Assembly (NCBI RefSeq): GCF_002844375.1
Contig: NZ_CP024199.1
Location: forward strand, 3,202,001 to 3,266,000
Source of the DNA: Thalassospira marina
Lineage (GTDB): Bacteria > Pseudomonadota > Alphaproteobacteria > Rhodospirillales > Thalassospiraceae
Direction: 5' to 3'
DNA: 64,000 nt
In this document: piece by piece, positions 1-8,243 of the stretch
Layout: the number at the start of each line of letters is the position of its first letter
How positions within the stretch are numbered: position 1 is the first letter of the stretch
Notes under the pieces: model-generated
Told to the model about the DNA's origin: nothing
What the model saw: only the letters and a program-made list of their open reading frames with translations
The model's database searches: none
Program-made: the position numbers and the translations under genes

Positions 1-354
1 ATCGCCCGCGCCCGTACTTTTGGCTTCCTGCACGAAGTCGAAGCCATGCGCAATGCTGGCCTCGCCCTTGGCGGTTCGCTGGAAAATGCTGTGGTGCTGT
101 CGGGTGATTCGGTGATGAACGAAGAAGGCCTTCGTTACGAAAACGAATTCGTCCGTCACAAAATTCTGGATGCGCTGGGCGACCTTTATGCCGCTGGCCG
201 CCAGTTGCAGGGCAAGGTTACGGCATATAAATCCGGCCATATGGTGAATAACATGCTGCTGAAAGCCCTGTTTGCTGATGACAGCGCATGGCGTTTGGTC
301 CCGATGCGCACCGCCGCGCTCAATGCCAGCGAACCGGTACGTGTTTCCGCCTGA
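1..354 (+). CDS. lpxC: LpxC, C-terminal part (UDP-3-O-acyl-N-acetylglucosamine deacetylase)
   Basis: The reading frame is open from base 1 and gives about 117 residues; the start lies outside the window. LpxC is the zinc deacetylase that commits UDP-3-O-acyl-GlcNAc to lipid A synthesis in the cytoplasm. The segment holds family hallmarks: ARTFGF and EVEAMR, the GGSLENAVV stretch, RHKILDALGDL (zinc-binding His and Asp in characterised LpxC) and YKSGHMVNN (the His of which acts in catalysis). The frame ends in TGA, followed at once by an intrinsic terminator. Presence of lpxC upstream of bamD, recN and ligA is the usual alphaproteobacterial order, here interrupted by an MFS/TetR pair. Confidence 0.96.
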   Translation: MARARTFGFLHEVEAMRNAGLALGGSLENAVVLSGDSVMNEEGLRYENEFVRHKILDALGDLYAAGRQLQGKVTAYKSGHMVNNMLLKALFADDSAWRLVPMRTAALNASEPVRVSA

Positions 355-376
355 AGACCATGATGCAGGCAGATTG

Positions 377-414
377 GCAGGCGCCTTCCCATAAGGGAGC
401 GCCTGCTTTTTTTT
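377..414 (+). terminator. Rho-independent terminator of lpxC
   Basis: A hairpin with arms GCAGGCG / CGCCTGC (with an inner CCC / GGG extension, loop ATAA) is followed by a run of eight T. It begins 23 bases after the lpxC stop and separates lpxC from the convergent MFS gene. Confidence 0.85.
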
Positions 415-486
415 GCCTGGAGCAGAAGCCAGCCTGATCTGGCCAAGGCTTAATATCAGGGCACAACCTGCCCAACCAGCCTGCCC

Positions 487-1662
487 TCAAGCAGGCTGAA
501 AATTGCGTTTTCCGGCCTGCAAGGCACCGGCCACCATCGCAAGAATGGCAAATACCAGCACCGCGCAATCGGCACTGATATAATCCATCAGAAGCCCGAA
601 TATTGGTGCCCCTGCTGTTTGCCCCACCGCAAGGGTTAAAAAACCGGTCATAAGCCCGGTTGCCGGGCGATCGGGCAAAGCCCGGATTCCCCAAACCAGA
701 TAAACCCCGGTCAGCATGATATAGGCCGCACCAAACAGCACCCCGCCTGCCACAGCCAGTACCGGCACGGTAAAGCTGGCCCCAACCAGCACAATACCCA
801 AGGCAATTGCGGCCAGAAACAGCCGGTGAATGCGATCCAGCCCAAAGCGCGCAACCAGTGTTCCCGCCAGTGCCCCGGCAATGCCTGCCGCGCCAATGGC
901 AATCCACAGCATCCCCGCGCCACTATGCCCCCAATCAAGGCGCAGTTTCACAAGCTTGCTGCCAAAGGACCAGATCGCGGTGCTGGCCGCCCCTGTCAGG
1001 AAGGTTGCAGCGATCAACCGCATTAAATCGCCGTTTAACCGTGGCAGGCCGCTGGCCCCGTCGGTGGAAGCATCAGCAGGGGTGCTTTCACAGGCATGAT
1101 TGCCACCATCACCATGCCCCGGCAAGGTCACCAGCGCGGCAAAAACCAGAAACAGCGCGCATATGGCAAAACCGGCAAAGGCAAACCGCCATTCGCCGCC
1201 CAATGCCAGCGCAACCGGACCAGACAGCACAACACCGGCACTGGTCCCGGCATTGATAATAGTGTTCATCGCGCCTTGCCGGGCAGGACGGATAATTTTG
1301 GCAACGGCGGCGGCCATCGGCGGCGATGCCAGCCCGGTGCTGGAACCCGCCAGTAAAACTGATACCGCCAGCCAAACCGGCGACGGCGCAAGGGCAATGC
1401 CCGCCATGCCCAGCGCGGCAACAATGGCCGCCGCCATCGCCACCCTGCGCGGCCCGAATTTTTCGGTCGCAAAGGCCGATATGATAATGGCGATGCAATA
1501 ACCCAGAAATGACCCACCCGAAATCAAACCGCTTAAACTTGCGGAAAGGGAAAGGTCGGCATCGATTTGTGGTAAAAACAGGCCAAAGGCAAAACGGGCA
1601 AAGCCGTAACAAACGGCAATCAGCGCAAAACCCGTTGCGCCGAGCATGAAGGCGGGTGTCAT
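487..1662 (-). CDS. MFS transporter, YbfB/YjiJ-like
   Basis: A 391-residue integral membrane protein with about twelve hydrophobic segments and no signal peptide. The opening YGFARFAFGLFLP, the GYCIAIIISA second helix and the FGPRR loop are typical of the YbfB/YjiJ group of the major facilitator superfamily; substrate is unknown. Its ATG overlaps the stop of the upstream TetR gene by four bases (ATGA), so the two are one operon and the transporter is probably the regulator's main target. Such TetR-MFS pairs usually export a toxic compound or drug, but that is inference. The pair sits between lpxC and bamD, which are normally neighbours. Confidence 0.85.
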   Translation of the reverse strand: MTPAFMLGATGFALIAVCYGFARFAFGLFLPQIDADLSLSASLSGLISGGSFLGYCIAIIISAFATEKFGPRRVAMAAAIVAALGMAGIALAPSPVWLAVSVLLAGSSTGLASPPMAAAVAKIIRPARQGAMNTIINAGTSAGVVLSGPVALALGGEWRFAFAGFAICALFLVFAALVTLPGHGDGGNHACESTPADASTDGASGLPRLNGDLMRLIAATFLTGAASTAIWSFGSKLVKLRLDWGHSGAGMLWIAIGAAGIAGALAGTLVARFGLDRIHRLFLAAIALGIVLVGASFTVPVLAVAGGVLFGAAYIMLTGVYLVWGIRALPDRPATGLMTGFLTLAVGQTAGAPIFGLLMDYISADCAVLVFAILAMVAGALQAGKRNFQPA

Positions 1663-2183
1663 GACCGTGCCAGCCCCATCAGTGCACCAGCGGCCCTACG
1701 CGCCACCACCACGGCATCTGACCCACGATAAACGGCTGTTGCCGTCGCCCCTTCAAATAAAACCAGAATCTGATCTGCAAGGTTTGCATCGTCATGGCCC
1801 AGATCCTGCGCAACGATAGCGCGCACCCGTTCGCCAAAGCGTTCCTTATGCGCAGCAACCACCGCCGCAATTTCGGGAACATCCCCGCCGGTTTCACCCA
1901 ATGCCCGCAAAAACAGGCACCCCCGGCTACCTTCCGTTTCAAGCCAGTCATGCAGGGCAGCAAACAGTGCATCGACGCTATCAACGCTTGCATATTCCAT
2001 AAACCGCTGTTCGCGCGCGGCAAGAACGGCGGCCATCAGCGCAGCCTTGCTACCGGCATGTTTATATAAAGTCCGGCTCGACATGTCGGCAGCCGCGGTT
2101 AACCGGTCCATGCCCGTAGCCATAAAACCGTGCGTATCAAACAGCTTTTCTGCTGCAGAAATAATTTTCGATCTGTTATCCAT
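1659..2183 (-). CDS. TetR family transcriptional regulator
   Basis: A 174-residue TetR repressor. The N-terminal helix-turn-helix reads KIISAAEKLFDTHGF then MDRLTAAADMSSRTLYKHAGSKAALM, the classic TetR pattern; the rest is the ligand-binding domain. The frame can be extended to a TTG at 2222, but that extension would translate the operator palindrome, so I choose the ATG at 2183. No good ribosome-binding site precedes it, and a TTGACA hexamer lies at 2214-2219 on this strand, so the message may be nearly leaderless. The gene overlaps the downstream MFS gene by four bases and is likely autoregulated. Confidence 0.88.
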   Translation of the reverse strand: MDNRSKIISAAEKLFDTHGFMATGMDRLTAAADMSSRTLYKHAGSKAALMAAVLAAREQRFMEYASVDSVDALFAALHDWLETEGSRGCLFLRALGETGGDVPEIAAVVAAHKERFGERVRAIVAQDLGHDDANLADQILVLFEGATATAVYRGSDAVVVARRAAGALMGLARS

Positions 2184-2186
2184 ATC

Positions 2187-2214
2187 CAAGTGTAAAACGA
2201 TCGTTTTACACTTG
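2187..2214. promoter_or_regulatory. 28-bp perfect palindrome, TetR operator
   Basis: A gapless perfect palindrome of 28 bp centred at 2200/2201; each half reads CAAGTGTAAAACGA from the outside in. It lies three bases upstream of the tetR ATG at 2183. The TTGACA hexamer of the minus strand (2219-2214) runs into its outer end, so a bound repressor would block the promoter. TetR dimers bind palindromes of this form; assignment to this regulator is inferred from position. Confidence 0.8.
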
Positions 2215-2674
2215 TCAACCAACCCGGCGTTCTGGCCCCTCCTTCATCTGGTGCCCACACAGGGCATGACGATTCGCCCGCCGATCCTGATCCCAGCCCC
2301 CACAGCATCCCAACCGATTAACAGCGCGAAATTGGCAAGGCGCGCCAACGGCCCCATCCTGATTGGAAACTCCGCACCACCGGGTTGGGGTGATATTTGC
2401 AACCATTTACAGTGATCGGAACCGTTACGGCACACAGCCAAGATCACAAAGCCAGCCGCGGCTATCCGCACCGGAAAACACTCGATTTTTGAGGGCGAAT
2501 TACCACGCCGGATGCGTAGATTTGCGGGCTGTTTTGGGGAAAAGCGTCGAAAAAGCCATTTTCATTGATTCAACCACTTGCCCACAGGCGGTATTGGCGT
2601 GATATAGTCCGCCCCACACCAGCGAAATCCGATGGGTTTCAGTACGACCGCAGACAGAATTAAGGATTCCAACC
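2215..2674. other. Intergenic region tetR-bamD
   Basis: About 460 bases without a supported gene; short frames here show no family resemblance. Near its right end a possible bamD promoter is seen: TTGCCC at 2578 and TATAGT at 2603, with a spacer of 19, longer than ideal. An AAGGA ribosome-binding site lies at 2662-2666. Confidence 0.5.
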
Positions 2675-3499
2675 TTGCCTCGTTCGGCTCACGCGAAACA
2701 TCTGATTGCCGTTTGCGGCCTTGCTCTTATGCTGGCTGCGTGTTCAAGCACCAAAGAACCGGAATATGTCGAAAGACCGGTTGCGGAGCTTTACAACACT
2801 GCCCAGGATCTGCTGGACCAGAAAGAATACCAGAAAGCTGCCAAAGCCTTTGACGAGGTGGAACGCCAGCACCCCTATTCGGTCTGGGCGACCAAGGCGA
2901 CGCTGATGTCGGCCTATTCCTATTACCAGGACAACAAATATGACGACGCGATCAGCGCGCTGGATCGTTTTATTTCGTTGCACCCTGCCAATGCTGATGC
3001 CGCCTATGCCTATTACCTCAAGGCACTCAGCTATTACGAACAGATTTCCGATGTGCGGCGTGACCAGCAGATGACCGAAAAGGCAATGCAAAGCCTTGAT
3101 GACGTTATCCGCCGTTTCCCCGACAGCAAATATGCCCGCGATGCCAAGCTGAAAAAAGACCTGACGGTTGACCATATGGCCGGCAAGGAAATGAGCGTTG
3201 GCCGCTATTACCAGGATCGGGGCGACTTTTTGCCGGCAATCAACCGGTTTAAAAAGGTAATCACCGATTACCAGACCACAACGCATGTTCCCGAGGCGCT
3301 GTCGCGCCTGACGGAATGCTACCTCGCGCTGGGCCTGACAGGCGAAGCCAAAAAGACCGCATCGGTCCTTGGCTATAACTTCCCGGGCAGCGAATGGTAC
3401 AAGGATTCCTATGACCTTGTGCTCGACAAGCAGACGGAAAACAACGAAGACGAAAGCTGGTGGGATTCCACAACCAGCGCCCTTTCCAACCTGTTCTGA
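2675..3499 (+). CDS. bamD: BamD, outer-membrane protein assembly lipoprotein
   Basis: A 274-residue lipoprotein of the BAM complex, which with BamA inserts beta-barrel proteins into the outer membrane. The signal peptide ends in the lipobox LMLAAC (Cys23). Then follow tetratricopeptide repeats: YNTAQDLLDQKEYQKAAKAFDEVERQHPYS, AYSYYQDNKYDDAISALDRFISLHP, and a third unit near VGRYYQDRGDFLPAINRFKKVI, the normal BamD layout and length. The start is a TTG eight bases after AGGA; no ATG or GTG gives an intact signal peptide. The gene is followed by recN, as in other alphaproteobacteria. Confidence 0.95.
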   Translation: MPRSAHAKHLIAVCGLALMLAACSSTKEPEYVERPVAELYNTAQDLLDQKEYQKAAKAFDEVERQHPYSVWATKATLMSAYSYYQDNKYDDAISALDRFISLHPANADAAYAYYLKALSYYEQISDVRRDQQMTEKAMQSLDDVIRRFPDSKYARDAKLKKDLTVDHMAGKEMSVGRYYQDRGDFLPAINRFKKVITDYQTTTHVPEALSRLTECYLALGLTGEAKKTASVLGYNFPGSEWYKDSYDLVLDKQTENNEDESWWDSTTSALSNLF

Positions 3500-3541
3500 T
3501 TGCCCAAGCGCCTTTAGCGACGAAAACAGCCAGATTTTAAC

Positions 3542-3570
3542 GCCCTACGCACATAATTTGTGCGCAGGGC
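3542..3570 (+). terminator. Strong hairpin between bamD and recN
   Basis: A 12-bp stem with one A-C mismatch: GCCCT-a-CGCACA, loop TAATT, TGTGCG-c-AGGGC. No T-run follows, so it may be a weak or factor-dependent terminator, or an RNA-stabilising element at the 3' end of the bamD message. It separates bamD from the SOS-type recN promoter. Confidence 0.45.
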
Positions 3571-3613
3571 TTGCAAGCACGACAATGTTTCGGCACTCTG
3601 CAATCGACGCTAT

Positions 3614-3628
3614 GTTCCCGTCCTGTTC
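3614..3628 (+). promoter_or_regulatory. LexA (SOS) box of recN
   Basis: GTTC-N7-GTTC, an exact match to the alphaproteobacterial LexA consensus, positioned 33 bases upstream of the recN ATG. recN is a classic SOS gene, so site and gene support each other. Confidence 0.8.
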
Positions 3629-3661
3629 TGCGTCTATCTGTAACAACGCCAGTATGCCAAC

Positions 3662-5332
3662 ATGCTTCGACGCCTCAGCATTCGCAATGTTGTCCTGATC
3701 GATAAACTGGACCTGGATTTCCACGAAGGACTTAGTGTTCTGACCGGGGAAACCGGTGCCGGTAAATCCATCCTGCTTGATTCATTGGGTCTGGCACTTG
3801 GTGCGCGCGCCGATAGCGGCCTGGTCCGCCATGGCAATGACAAGGCCAGCGTTACCGCCACCTTCCAGCTTCCTGCCGGTCACCCGGTCTTTGGCCTGTT
3901 GCATGAACAGGATATCGACATCGAGGATGACGAACTGGTTGTACGCCGCGTTGTCACCGCCGATGGCCGGTCACGCGCCTATATCAATGATCAGTCGGTA
4001 TCCATTGGCATTTTGCGCGATGTCGGCAATTACTGTGTCGAAATTCAGGGCCAGTTTGACCAGCACGGCCTGTTGGACCCGACAACGCACCGCGCCACCC
4101 TGGATGCCCACGGCAACCTGACCCAGGCCGCCCTGAAGGTGCGGGATCACTGGCGCAACTGGCGTGAAACCCAAAAAGAACTGGCAAGTGCGCAGGCCCG
4201 CATCACCAAAGCCCGCGAAGAAGAAGAATGGCTGCGCCATGCGGTAGACGAGCTTGACAAGCTGGCCCCCGTGGAAGGCGAAGAAGAACAGCTTGCCGAG
4301 GAACGCCAGTTCCTGATGCATGGCGAAAAGCTGGTTGCCGCCCTGGGCGACGCCGAAAATGACCTGTCGCGCGGCAAGGGGGCGGAAAGTGCTATCCGTT
4401 CGGCCCAGCGCCACCTTGAGCGCGAGCTTGAAAAGGCCGATGGCCGGTTTGAACCGATCATCGAGGCACTGGACCGTGCCGCCATCGAACTTGAAGAAGC
4501 CATGCGCGCCATTTCGGCAGCACAGGCCGATTTGAACCTTGACTCAGGGCATCAGGAAAATGTTGAAGAACGTTTATTTGCCCTGCGCGCAGCCGCACGC
4601 AAATATAATGTTCCCGCCGATGGCCTTCATAACCTGATGAAGGATTTCCGCCGCCAGATCGAACAGCTTGAATTTGGTGAACAGGAACTGGAACGCCTGA
4701 AGGAAGCCGGGGCGAAATACCGCCAATCCTTTATCGAGTCTGCCGAAAAACTGCATGAAGCGCGCAAAAAAGCCGCAGCCAAAATGGATGGCGCCATTAA
4801 TGCCGAATTGCCGCCGCTGCGCATGGACAAGGCCCGCTTCATTACCGAAATCATCGCCCTTGAAGAAAACGAATGGGGGCCAGACGGGCTGGACCGTGTG
4901 CAATTCACCGTTTCCACCAACCCCGGAAGCCCCGCCGGGCCGCTGAACAAAATCGCATCAGGCGGCGAACTTTCGCGCTTTCTGCTGGCCCTGAAGGTGG
5001 TTCTGGCCCGTGTATCGGCTGTACCCAGCCTGGTATTTGACGAAGTTGACAGCGGTGTTGGTGGTGCCACAGCAGCTGCCATTGGCGAACGCCTGCATCT
5101 GCTGGCACAGGAACGGCAAATTTTGGTCATTACGCACAGCCCGCAGGTGGCTGCACGTGGCAGAACCCACCTTAACATCGCCAAACGCGAAGATGCCGGG
5201 GCCATGGTGACACGGGTAAACGAACTGGTGCAGGATGCACGGCGCGAGGAAATCGCCCGCATGCTGGCAGGGCATTCCATCACCGCCGAGGCACGCGCCG
5301 CCGCCGACAGCCTGCTGGGCCTGCCTGCCTGA
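3662..5332 (+). CDS. recN: RecN, DNA repair SMC-like ATPase
   Basis: A 556-residue SMC-like protein that acts at double-strand breaks. The N-terminal half-ATPase carries Walker A GETGAGKS (about residues 29-36); a long charged coiled coil occupies the middle, rich in EE/KR runs such as ITKAREEEEWL; the C-terminal half carries the signature IASGGELSRFLLALK and Walker B LVFDEVDSGVGG. Length is normal for RecN. The ATG at 3662 is directly followed by the conserved LRRLSIRNVVLID. The ribosome-binding site is weak. Expression should be damage-inducible because of the LexA box in front. Confidence 0.96.
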   Translation: MLRRLSIRNVVLIDKLDLDFHEGLSVLTGETGAGKSILLDSLGLALGARADSGLVRHGNDKASVTATFQLPAGHPVFGLLHEQDIDIEDDELVVRRVVTADGRSRAYINDQSVSIGILRDVGNYCVEIQGQFDQHGLLDPTTHRATLDAHGNLTQAALKVRDHWRNWRETQKELASAQARITKAREEEEWLRHAVDELDKLAPVEGEEEQLAEERQFLMHGEKLVAALGDAENDLSRGKGAESAIRSAQRHLERELEKADGRFEPIIEALDRAAIELEEAMRAISAAQADLNLDSGHQENVEERLFALRAAARKYNVPADGLHNLMKDFRRQIEQLEFGEQELERLKEAGAKYRQSFIESAEKLHEARKKAAAKMDGAINAELPPLRMDKARFITEIIALEENEWGPDGLDRVQFTVSTNPGSPAGPLNKIASGGELSRFLLALKVVLARVSAVPSLVFDEVDSGVGGATAAAIGERLHLLAQERQILVITHSPQVAARGRTHLNIAKREDAGAMVTRVNELVQDARREEIARMLAGHSITAEARAAADSLLGLPA

Positions 5333-5537
5333 CGAAACGATGGCTGCGGGCAACTGACCCGCCCTTGCAGCAGGGTTGAATTTGCCCGCATTACAGGTTG
5401 GCATGATTAACCATTCCAACCTGCCAGCCCCTGTCAGGAAGATGGCGGGTGGGGAAACTAATCCTCGCCAGCAACGGCACCGTATTTTAAAAGACCCGAA
5501 CCAACGGCCCGCAATCTGGAACGGAAAACAAAACGAC

Positions 5538-7718
5538 ATGAGCGCCGATAAAACAGCGTCTGAAACCGCGAGCGAAACCCCGGTTACCGATATTGAAGCC
5601 GAAGCCGCAGCACTGGTCGAACCAGCACCGGCCCCGGCCAGCGATGGCATTGTCCCGCCAATGCCCGAAAGCCGCAGTGACGCCACACGCCAGCACGCGG
5701 AAATCGCCGAAAAAATCCGCAGCTTCAATACCGCCTATTACGTCAATGACGAACCGCTGGTGCCTGATGCGGAATATGACGCACTGTTTGGCCGCCTGAT
5801 CGAACTTGAAAGCCGTTATCCGACGCTCAAGAAAAACAGCCCGACGCAGGAAGTGGGCGCATCCCCCGCCGAAGGCTTTGCCAAAGTGCGCCATGCGCGG
5901 CCGATGCTGTCCCTTGCCAATGCGTTTTCGCGCGAAGATATCGTCGATTTTCTTGCCCGTATCCGCCGCTTTTTGAACCTAACGGCGCATAGCCCGGTTG
6001 AACTGGTTGGCGAACCGAAAATTGATGGCCTGTCGCTGTCGCTGCGTTATGAAAACCGCACATTGGTAAGTGCTGCAACACGCGGTGATGGCACCGAAGG
6101 CGAAGATGTGACCGCCAACGTCGCCCATATTGACGATATTCCCCGCACCCTGCCCGATGATGCACCAGAGGCCGTGGTGGAAATTCGCGGCGAAGTTTAC
6201 ATGTCACGGTCCGATTTCCAGAAGCTGAACGAAACACAGGCCGAAGCCGGCAACAAAACATTTGCCAACCCGCGCAATGCCGCGGCCGGTTCGCTGCGCC
6301 AGTTGGACCCGTCGGTTAGTGCCAAGCGGCCATTGCGCTTTTTTGCCTACAGCTTTGGCGAACTGTCCGAAAGCCTGGCTGAAACGCACTGGAATTTCAT
6401 TGAAAAGATCAAGGGCTGGGGCTTTGTCACCAATCCCTATACCCGCATGCTACATAATGCCGATGAAATCATGGCGTTCTACGAAGAACTGAGCAACCAG
6501 CGCGCCGAGCTTGATTACGACATTGATGGCATCGTTTACAAAATCAACGATTTTGAACTGCAACTGCGCCTTGGCTTTGTCAGCCGTTCGCCGCGCTGGG
6601 CCATTGCCCATAAATTCCCGGCGGAAAAGGCAAAAACCCGGTTAAATACCATTGAAATCCAGGTCGGCCGCACGGGCGCGCTAACCCCGGTTGCGCATCT
6701 GGAACCAGTAACGGTTGGTGGTGTTGTGGTATCGCGCGCCACCCTGCATAACCGCGACGAAATTGAACGCCTGGGTGTCCGCATTGGTGACCTTGTAACG
6801 GTGCAGCGCGCGGGTGACGTTATTCCGCAGATTTTGGGTTACGTGCCGGAAGAACGGCCCAACGACAGTGTTGAATTCCACTTCCCCGATACCTGCCCCA
6901 AATGCGGCAGCCACGCCATGCGCGAAGAAGGCGAGGTTGTCACTCGGTGCAGCGGCGGACTGATCTGCCCGGCACAGGCTGTCGAGCGGCTGAAACATTT
7001 TGTGTCGCGCAATGCCTTTGATATCGAAGGCATGGGCGGCAAACATATCGAAGCCTTCCATGAATTGGGCTGGGTCAAGCAGCCGGGCGATATTTTCCGT
7101 CTGGAAAATGATCACGGCGATGAACTGCGCAAACTGGAAGGCTGGGGCCCGAAATCGGCCGAAAACCTGTTTGCCAGCATCAATGAACGCCGCAGCATCG
7201 GGCTGGATCGTTTCATTTACGCCCTTGGCATCCGCCAGATCGGCCAGGCCACGGCAAAATTGCTGGCCCGCCATTATGGCAACGTCGCCGCCTGGCGCCA
7301 GGCCATGGTCGATGCCCAGCAGGCCGACAGCGATGCGCTGCGCGATCTGATCAATATTGACCAGATCGGCCCCGGCGTTGCCCACGACCTGCTGGAATTT
7401 GCCGCCGAAAGCCATAACCGTGAGGTTCTCGATGACCTGCAATCCCTGCTGACCATCACCGATGTCGAGGCCCCGGCCAATGTCGATAGCCCGGTCAGCG
7501 GTAAAACCGTGGTCTTTACCGGCAAGCTGGAACTGTTTTCACGCAACGAGGCCAAGGCCAAGGCGGAAAGCCTGGGCGCAAAAGTTGCCGGGTCGGTTTC
7601 AGCAAAAACCGATTATCTGGTTGCAGGACCGGGTGCGGGTTCCAAACTAAAGAAGGCAGAGGAAGCCGGGGTCACTGTTCTGGATGAACAGGGCTGGCTG
7701 GACCTGATCGCCACATAA
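5538..7718 (+). CDS. ligA: LigA, NAD-dependent DNA ligase
   Basis: A 726-residue NAD+-dependent ligase that seals nicks in replication and repair. Domains in order: an Ala/Pro-rich leader of about 45 residues, the Ia domain (FNTAYYVNDEPLVPDAEYDAL), the adenylation domain with nucleophile Lys in EPKIDGLSLSLRYE and the RGDGTEGEDVT motif, OB fold, a four-Cys zinc finger (CPKCG ... CSGGLICPAQ), helix-hairpin-helix repeats and a C-terminal BRCT domain (SGKTVVFTGKLE). The frame can be extended to 5376, but the 54 extra residues are unlike ligase; the ATG at 5538, behind GGAACGGA, is preferred. It follows recN by 205 bases. Confidence 0.95.
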   Translation: MSADKTASETASETPVTDIEAEAAALVEPAPAPASDGIVPPMPESRSDATRQHAEIAEKIRSFNTAYYVNDEPLVPDAEYDALFGRLIELESRYPTLKKNSPTQEVGASPAEGFAKVRHARPMLSLANAFSREDIVDFLARIRRFLNLTAHSPVELVGEPKIDGLSLSLRYENRTLVSAATRGDGTEGEDVTANVAHIDDIPRTLPDDAPEAVVEIRGEVYMSRSDFQKLNETQAEAGNKTFANPRNAAAGSLRQLDPSVSAKRPLRFFAYSFGELSESLAETHWNFIEKIKGWGFVTNPYTRMLHNADEIMAFYEELSNQRAELDYDIDGIVYKINDFELQLRLGFVSRSPRWAIAHKFPAEKAKTRLNTIEIQVGRTGALTPVAHLEPVTVGGVVVSRATLHNRDEIERLGVRIGDLVTVQRAGDVIPQILGYVPEERPNDSVEFHFPDTCPKCGSHAMREEGEVVTRCSGGLICPAQAVERLKHFVSRNAFDIEGMGGKHIEAFHELGWVKQPGDIFRLENDHGDELRKLEGWGPKSAENLFASINERRSIGLDRFIYALGIRQIGQATAKLLARHYGNVAAWRQAMVDAQQADSDALRDLINIDQIGPGVAHDLLEFAAESHNREVLDDLQSLLTITDVEAPANVDSPVSGKTVVFTGKLELFSRNEAKAKAESLGAKVAGSVSAKTDYLVAGPGAGSKLKKAEEAGVTVLDEQGWLDLIAT

Positions 7719-7759
7719 CAATCTTTACGGGCATCGATTGCGGATTAAAGGAAATAACC

Positions 7760-8152
7760 ATGGAAGACCTGACCAGTTTTTTTCACCGCTATGGCGATGC
7801 CCATTTGAAACTGTCTGGGGATGCGCTGGCACCGTTTTTCCATATTCCCGGCCTGATCAACGATTTGGGCGGCGTGCATGCCATTTCATCCCATGATGAT
7901 CTGGCCACCTATCACGCCCCCTTCATTGCCGAACTGACCAAGGCGCGCCTTGCCATTTGCAAGGCGATGCTAACCGAACAGCAATCCGCCCTGCCCGGTG
8001 GTGCGCGCGCAGTTGTTTCCTTCCGGTTCGGGAACGAGACAAACGACCTGATCTTTGATTGCGATTATGCCTTTGCCCTGATGCGCGTCGAGCAGGACTG
8101 GAAAATTGTTTTCGCCCAGCTCGGCGAAATTCGATATAGCGACCTATATTAG
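7760..8152 (+). CDS. Hypothetical protein, possible NTF2/SnoaL-like fold
   Basis: A 130-residue cytoplasmic protein with a clear ribosome-binding site (AAAGGAA, 6 bases before ATG). The pattern of an N-terminal helix, a buried FFHIPGL segment, and a C-terminal sheet ending CDYAFALMRVEQDWKIVFAQLGEIR recalls the NTF2-like/SnoaL-like cone fold used by many small enzymes and binding proteins. No catalytic residue can be assigned. It lies 41 bases after ligA on the same strand with no terminator between, so it is probably cotranscribed. Function is unknown. Confidence 0.75.
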   Translation: MEDLTSFFHRYGDAHLKLSGDALAPFFHIPGLINDLGGVHAISSHDDLATYHAPFIAELTKARLAICKAMLTEQQSALPGGARAVVSFRFGNETNDLIFDCDYAFALMRVEQDWKIVFAQLGEIRYSDLY

Positions 8153-8243
8153 TATAAAGTCCGGTGTCGTCCGTGCCATCGCCGGTCGAAGTCTGCGTAC
8201 AGCACCCACCCGGCCTGCCATCGCCTTGCCAAGGGAAATATCC

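Noticed and set aside
1659..2222. tetR starting at TTG 2222
   Set aside because: This would translate the 28-bp operator palindrome; the ATG at 2183 begins right before the conserved DNA-binding domain.
4627..5391. Open frame of 254 codons on the minus strand over recN
   Set aside because: Shadow of recN; low-complexity Ser/Arg/Ala composition and no motif.
5376..7718. ligA starting at 5376
   Set aside because: The 54-residue extension has no ligase similarity and poor codon use; ATG 5538 fits better.
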